Part shown: piece by piece, positions 60,489-64,000 of the stretch
Numbering within the stretch: the stretch's first letter is position 1
Layout: every line of letters starts with the position of its first letter
From: Spirosoma endophyticum
Lineage (GTDB): Bacteria; Bacteroidota; Bacteroidia; Cytophagales; Spirosomataceae
Length of the DNA stretch: 64,000 nt
Direction of reading: 5' to 3'
Assembly (NCBI RefSeq): GCF_900112365.1
Contig: NZ_FOLQ01000006.1
Span: 248,001 to 312,000 of the forward strand
Notes under the pieces: generated by a model
What the model saw: the letters and a program-made list of their open reading frames with translations, nothing else
Database searches by the model: none
What the model was told of the DNA's origin: nothing
Translations under genes and position numbers: made by a program

Positions 60489-63400
60489 ATGCGAACAACT
60501 ATTACACAACCGCCACGGCAATCGTGGCTCCCTCTACTTGGCTTGACAGCACTCGTACTGACTGGTCAACCGGCGTTTAGCGCCCCCTCCATACACCCCA
60601 TAACAGCCTCAGATCCAGCACAGGAACGCGTCGTGATGGGTAAAGTACTATCAACGGATGATAATGGTCCCTTACCGGGTGTTAACGTAGCGGTTAAAGG
60701 CACTTCCCGCGGTACTACCACTGATGCGAATGGGGATTATAAAATCAATGTGCCGAGTGGAGGAACTACACTGGTCTTTTCATCGGTGGGTTTTCTGGCC
60801 CAGGAAGTAGTCATCGGATCGAAATCAACGATCGACGTTAAGATGATCGCCGATGATAAAACCTTGAACGAAGTCATCGTGGTTGGGTATGGTACGCAGA
60901 AAAAGAGCCAGTTGACGGGTGCTATTTCGTCGGTTTCGGCGAAGCAAATTACCGAACAACCCATTACAAACATAGGTCAGGCGATGCAGGGCCGTGTTGC
61001 AGGTGTCGATGTAGCTCAGTCGGGGAGCAAGCCAGGCTCGACACCGACGATCCGGATTCGGGGACGTCGGTCGTTCAACGCGGGGAACAATCCATTGTAC
61101 GTAGTGGATGGTATTCCGCTTACCGGGGATAGAAATGAACTGTTAGGCACTCGTCCGTTCGATTTTACCACGGGTGGTTACGAAGACCTGAACCCAAACG
61201 ATGTTGCCTCGCTGGAAATTCTAAAAGATGCCACCGCAACGGCTATATATGGTGCCAGAGGAGCTAATGGTGTTGTCCTGGTAACAACCAAACGGGGCAA
61301 TAACAACGGAAAGACGACAATCAGCTACGATGCCTACGCAGGCGTTACAGATCCGCTAGACAAAGTTCACTTGTTCAATGGCCCTGAATTTGCCGAATTC
61401 GTACGGGAAGCTTACCGGTCTACCAATGAGTATAATGATGCTACAGGAAAGGCCGTACCCACCGGTGTAGCAGATGCTTATGCAGACGCCCACGTTGCGC
61501 CTTTAGGGGGGGACCCTGCTGTAGCCGCTGGTATTGCCGCCAATCGGAACACCGATTATCAATCGTTGATCCTGAGGCAGGGATTCCAGCAAAACCACTC
61601 ACTTGGCATTCAAGGGGGAACCGAGAAAACACAGTTCTATATTTCCGCTGGCTATTTTCTTGACAAAGGCATTAATCCAGGTCTGGACTACTCGCGTTAT
61701 TCATTGCGGGCCAACATTGATCATCAAATCAATAAGGTGATCAAAGTCGGTGTTTCTTCGTATATGATGTACAGCGTTCGAAATGGAGCCAATCTTAACC
61801 CATACGGTTTCACACTTTCGCAAAACCCACTTGGCAGGCCTTACGATGATAATGGTAACATCATCTTCTCGCCTACCAACGATGCGCTGCTGACTAACCC
61901 ACTGGCAGAAATTGTGCCGGGTGCTCAAGTAGATCAAATCAAGAAATATCGCATTTTCAACAGTATCTATGCCGAGGCCAATATCATCAATGGCTTGAAG
62001 TACCGCGTCAACTTTGGCCCTGATTTCTCCGTGTCGAAGGCAGGTCGTTTTACTGGGTCCCAGACGAACGATCGAAAGGGGGGTGACCCAACGGCGTCTA
62101 ATAACAATCAGTTTGGATTCAATTATACATTGGAAAACATCCTGACGTATAACAAGACGTTTGGTGATCATAACGTAGGAATAACGGCGTTGCAATCCAT
62201 TCAACGGGATAATTTTGAATACACTAATCTTTCCGTACAAGGTGTTCCGGCCGAAACGCAGCAGTTTAATAATGTAGGCAATGCCAGTCTGGTGCTGGGC
62301 GTGGGTAGCAATTTAATTCAGTGGACGCTTAACTCGTTCATGGGTCGGATCAATTATGACTACAAGGATAAATACCTGGTAACCGCTACGTTACGGCGGG
62401 ATGGCTCAAGCCGTTTCGGTGAAAACACCAAATACGGTAACTTCCCCGGTATTGCTCTGGCCTGGAACATCAACAATGAGGATTTTCTAAAAGAAGTTAC
62501 CTGGCTCGATCAGTTGAAATTACGGGTTAGCCGTGGTTCGGTAGGAAACCAGGGGGTGGTTCCTTATCAAACACAGGGATTGCTGAGCCGTACTGTATAT
62601 GCATGGAACAATACGGCAGCTTATGGGTATCGGCCCAGTACGATTGGCAATCCTGATTTAAAATGGGAAACGTCGACCTCGTCAAATATCGGGGTGGATT
62701 TTAGCCTATGGCGGGGACGGGTAGCCGGTTCGATCGAATTCTATCAGACCAACACAACCGACCTGCTACTGTCTGACCAATTGCCTCAGTCTATTGGCTT
62801 TAACGCCGTTACAAAAAATGTCGGTGAAACCCGCAATCGGGGGGTCGAAATTAGTTTGTCGACGGTAAACGTTAACTCAAAAAGTGGCTTTAAGTGGACA
62901 ACGGATTTCGCTTTCACCAAAAATAACGAAGCGATTGTTTCACTCTACAATGGTGCCGTAGATGACCTCGGTAACAAGTGGTTTATTGGAAAGCCGTTAA
63001 CTGCATATTATGACTATAAAAAAGCGGGCATCTGGCAGACGAGCGAAGCTGATGTAGCAAAATCATACCAAAGCGGTGTTGGGCAAATTAAAATACAGGA
63101 CACCGACAATAACGGCAAAATTACAGCCGATGACCGGGTGTTCCTGGGTTCAGATATCCCCAACTTTAGTGGTGGGATTACCAACCGCTTTAGCTACAAA
63201 GGGTTCGACCTATCCTTCTTCGTGTATGGTCGCTTCGGTCAAACAATTCTGAGCGGATTCCACCGGGATAACAACCAATTGGCAGGTCGGTACAATCAAA
63301 TTAAAGTAGATTACTGGACACCCAATAACCCGACCAATGAATTCCCACGGCCCAATCATAACCAGGAATTTCCGGTCAATAACTCAGCCTTATTTTACTT

Positions 63401-63641
63401 CGATGGTACATTCGTAAAAGTTCGTAACATAAATTTTGGGTATACCTTCTCGTCAAAGTTGACCCAGAAGTTGGGGATGCAATCGCTACGTGTATTTACC
63501 AGTATTCAGCAGCCGTTCATCTTCTCAACCTATCGGTCGAAGTACAACGGTGTCGATCCTGAAACAGCTGACGGCACCATCAACAACAATGTTACGCCCG
63601 CTACCCGGATAACGACCTTTGGCTTAAACGTTAAATTTTAA
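60489..63641 (+). CDS. SusC/RagA-family TonB-linked outer-membrane transporter
   Basis: TonB-dependent importer of a polymer, usually a glycan, working with a SusD lipoprotein. It has 1050 residues. After a signal region (about 1-32) comes a carboxypeptidase-D-like beta sandwich (VVMGKVLSTDDNGPLPGVNVAVKGTSRGTTTDANGDY by parts). The TonB-box/plug start VIVVGYGTQKKSQLTGAISS follows, then the plug (IRIRGRRSFNAGNNPLYVVDG; EILKDATATAIYGARGANGV) and a large barrel ending FGLNVKF. It lacks an N-terminal STN signalling domain, matching the short FecR upstream. Confidence 0.96.
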   Translation: MRTTITQPPRQSWLPLLGLTALVLTGQPAFSAPSIHPITASDPAQERVVMGKVLSTDDNGPLPGVNVAVKGTSRGTTTDANGDYKINVPSGGTTLVFSSVGFLAQEVVIGSKSTIDVKMIADDKTLNEVIVVGYGTQKKSQLTGAISSVSAKQITEQPITNIGQAMQGRVAGVDVAQSGSKPGSTPTIRIRGRRSFNAGNNPLYVVDGIPLTGDRNELLGTRPFDFTTGGYEDLNPNDVASLEILKDATATAIYGARGANGVVLVTTKRGNNNGKTTISYDAYAGVTDPLDKVHLFNGPEFAEFVREAYRSTNEYNDATGKAVPTGVADAYADAHVAPLGGDPAVAAGIAANRNTDYQSLILRQGFQQNHSLGIQGGTEKTQFYISAGYFLDKGINPGLDYSRYSLRANIDHQINKVIKVGVSSYMMYSVRNGANLNPYGFTLSQNPLGRPYDDNGNIIFSPTNDALLTNPLAEIVPGAQVDQIKKYRIFNSIYAEANIINGLKYRVNFGPDFSVSKAGRFTGSQTNDRKGGDPTASNNNQFGFNYTLENILTYNKTFGDHNVGITALQSIQRDNFEYTNLSVQGVPAETQQFNNVGNASLVLGVGSNLIQWTLNSFMGRINYDYKDKYLVTATLRRDGSSRFGENTKYGNFPGIALAWNINNEDFLKEVTWLDQLKLRVSRGSVGNQGVVPYQTQGLLSRTVYAWNNTAAYGYRPSTIGNPDLKWETSTSSNIGVDFSLWRGRVAGSIEFYQTNTTDLLLSDQLPQSIGFNAVTKNVGETRNRGVEISLSTVNVNSKSGFKWTTDFAFTKNNEAIVSLYNGAVDDLGNKWFIGKPLTAYYDYKKAGIWQTSEADVAKSYQSGVGQIKIQDTDNNGKITADDRVFLGSDIPNFSGGITNRFSYKGFDLSFFVYGRFGQTILSGFHRDNNQLAGRYNQIKVDYWTPNNPTNEFPRPNHNQEFPVNNSALFYFDGTFVKVRNINFGYTFSSKLTQKLGMQSLRVFTSIQQPFIFSTYRSKYNGVDPETADGTINNNVTPATRITTFGLNVKF

Positions 63642-63687
63642 ACATACCGGACCGGGCTGTTTAATACAACTTTTAAATTCTGAAAAA

Positions 63688-64000
63688 ATGAACCGTATAT
63701 ATATAAAAAAATCAGTTTGCATACTTGGCACGCTGGCTTTCCTGCTGGTTGGCCAATCCTGTAAAGACGTACTGGAGGAAAAAGTAATCTCGGCGATTGG
63801 GAACGATTACATCAATACACCCAAGGGTTTTGAGGATGCGACCAGAGCCTCTTATGCGCCACTACGAAGCTTCTACGCAACGCAACAGGGCCTGACGATG
63901 ACAGAATTCGGGACGGATTTGTACGCGACCGGTTCTGACGGCAGTTACAAGGGTTTCCATTTCTACGATACCCAGCTAAATAGTTTTGTCGATATTCTAC
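63688..64000 (+). CDS. SusD/RagB-family lipoprotein, N-terminal part (continues beyond window)
   Basis: Surface lipoprotein partner of the SusC transporter, which caps the barrel and binds substrate. The first 104 residues are visible. A type II signal peptide with lipobox (LLVGQSCKDVLEE) is followed by the N-terminal TPR-like helices (TPKGFEDATRASYAPLRSFY...). ATG 63688 has an A-rich leader (TGAAAAA) and lies 47 bases after susC. The rest is outside the window. Confidence 0.9.
   Translation, partial: MNRIYIKKSVCILGTLAFLLVGQSCKDVLEEKVISAIGNDYINTPKGFEDATRASYAPLRSFYATQQGLTMTEFGTDLYATGSDGSYKGFHFYDTQLNSFVDIL

Noticed and set aside
61701..62240. Open frame of 179 codons on the minus strand inside susC
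   Set aside because: Antisense to the SusC barrel, no recognisable domain, no leader or neighbour support.

Overview
The window looks like chromosomal DNA of a pigmented, gliding-type Bacteroidota, most likely order Cytophagales and close to Spirosoma (the genus is my inference). The support is a porP-gldK-gldL-gldM-gldN type IX secretion cluster, a PorW/SprE-like TPR lipoprotein, a FecR/SusC/SusD locus, lycopene cyclase, DUF4271 next to hemD, weak Shine-Dalgarno signals, and a metK promoter of the Bacteroidetes type (TTG...N19...TAnnTTTG). No rRNA, tRNA, transposase or CRISPR array was seen. Layout, left to right. 1-9.8 kb: the 3' end of hemH, malic enzyme maeB, a DUF1059/DsrE pair followed by a decayed secreted-protein gene, the cell-elongation pair mrdA-rodA (leftward), an SMP-30-type beta-propeller, and a GTP cyclohydrolase II homologue whose N-terminus is cut by two stop codons. 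9.9-18.2 kb: exported metabolic proteins (TAT-secreted Gfo/Idh/MocA oxidoreductase, M20 amidohydrolase), an MG2-plus-plug outer-membrane protein, an NAD(P)-binding protein, a lipoprotein and a GNAT acetyltransferase. 18.3-21.8 kb: a leftward atpZ-(atpI-like)-atpB-atpE-atpF-atpH operon that stops at a terminator before any alpha, gamma, beta or epsilon gene. 21.9-28.6 kb: porW/sprE, a class A penicillin-binding protein and uvrC. 28.6-37.9 kb: nine leftward genes, sucD-DUF4271-hemD-porP-gldKLMN, that is, the core T9SS/gliding motor joined to a haem and a TCA gene. 38-45.5 kb: a membrane protein, topoisomerase IB, TolC, an amidohydrolase, and a GMC oxidoreductase coupled to a GreA-like protein. 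45.5-49 kb: an unrecognised accessory module of two overlapping P-loop ATPases behind three phased palindromes. 49-59 kb: two tandem SDRs, a P450, hpf, metK, crtY, lipA, OsmC and two predicted outer-membrane proteins. 59-64 kb: LacI-like operator palindromes, a short FecR, SusC, and the start of SusD. The best candidate for an undescribed system is the two-ATPase module. Its start codon follows directly after the last of three 22-bp palindromes spaced exactly 27 bp apart, its genes overlap by 11 bp, and the second gene carries a sharply AT-rich block (residues about 407-687) that looks like a swapped sensor region. A second theme is a set of intergenic palindromes whose arms are degenerate tandem words, with a different word at each locus. 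One of these has been taken into coding sequence as the hydrophobic core of a signal peptide. Strong hairpins without U-tracts also sit at operon junctions where subunit stoichiometry changes (atpE/atpF, gldL/gldM).
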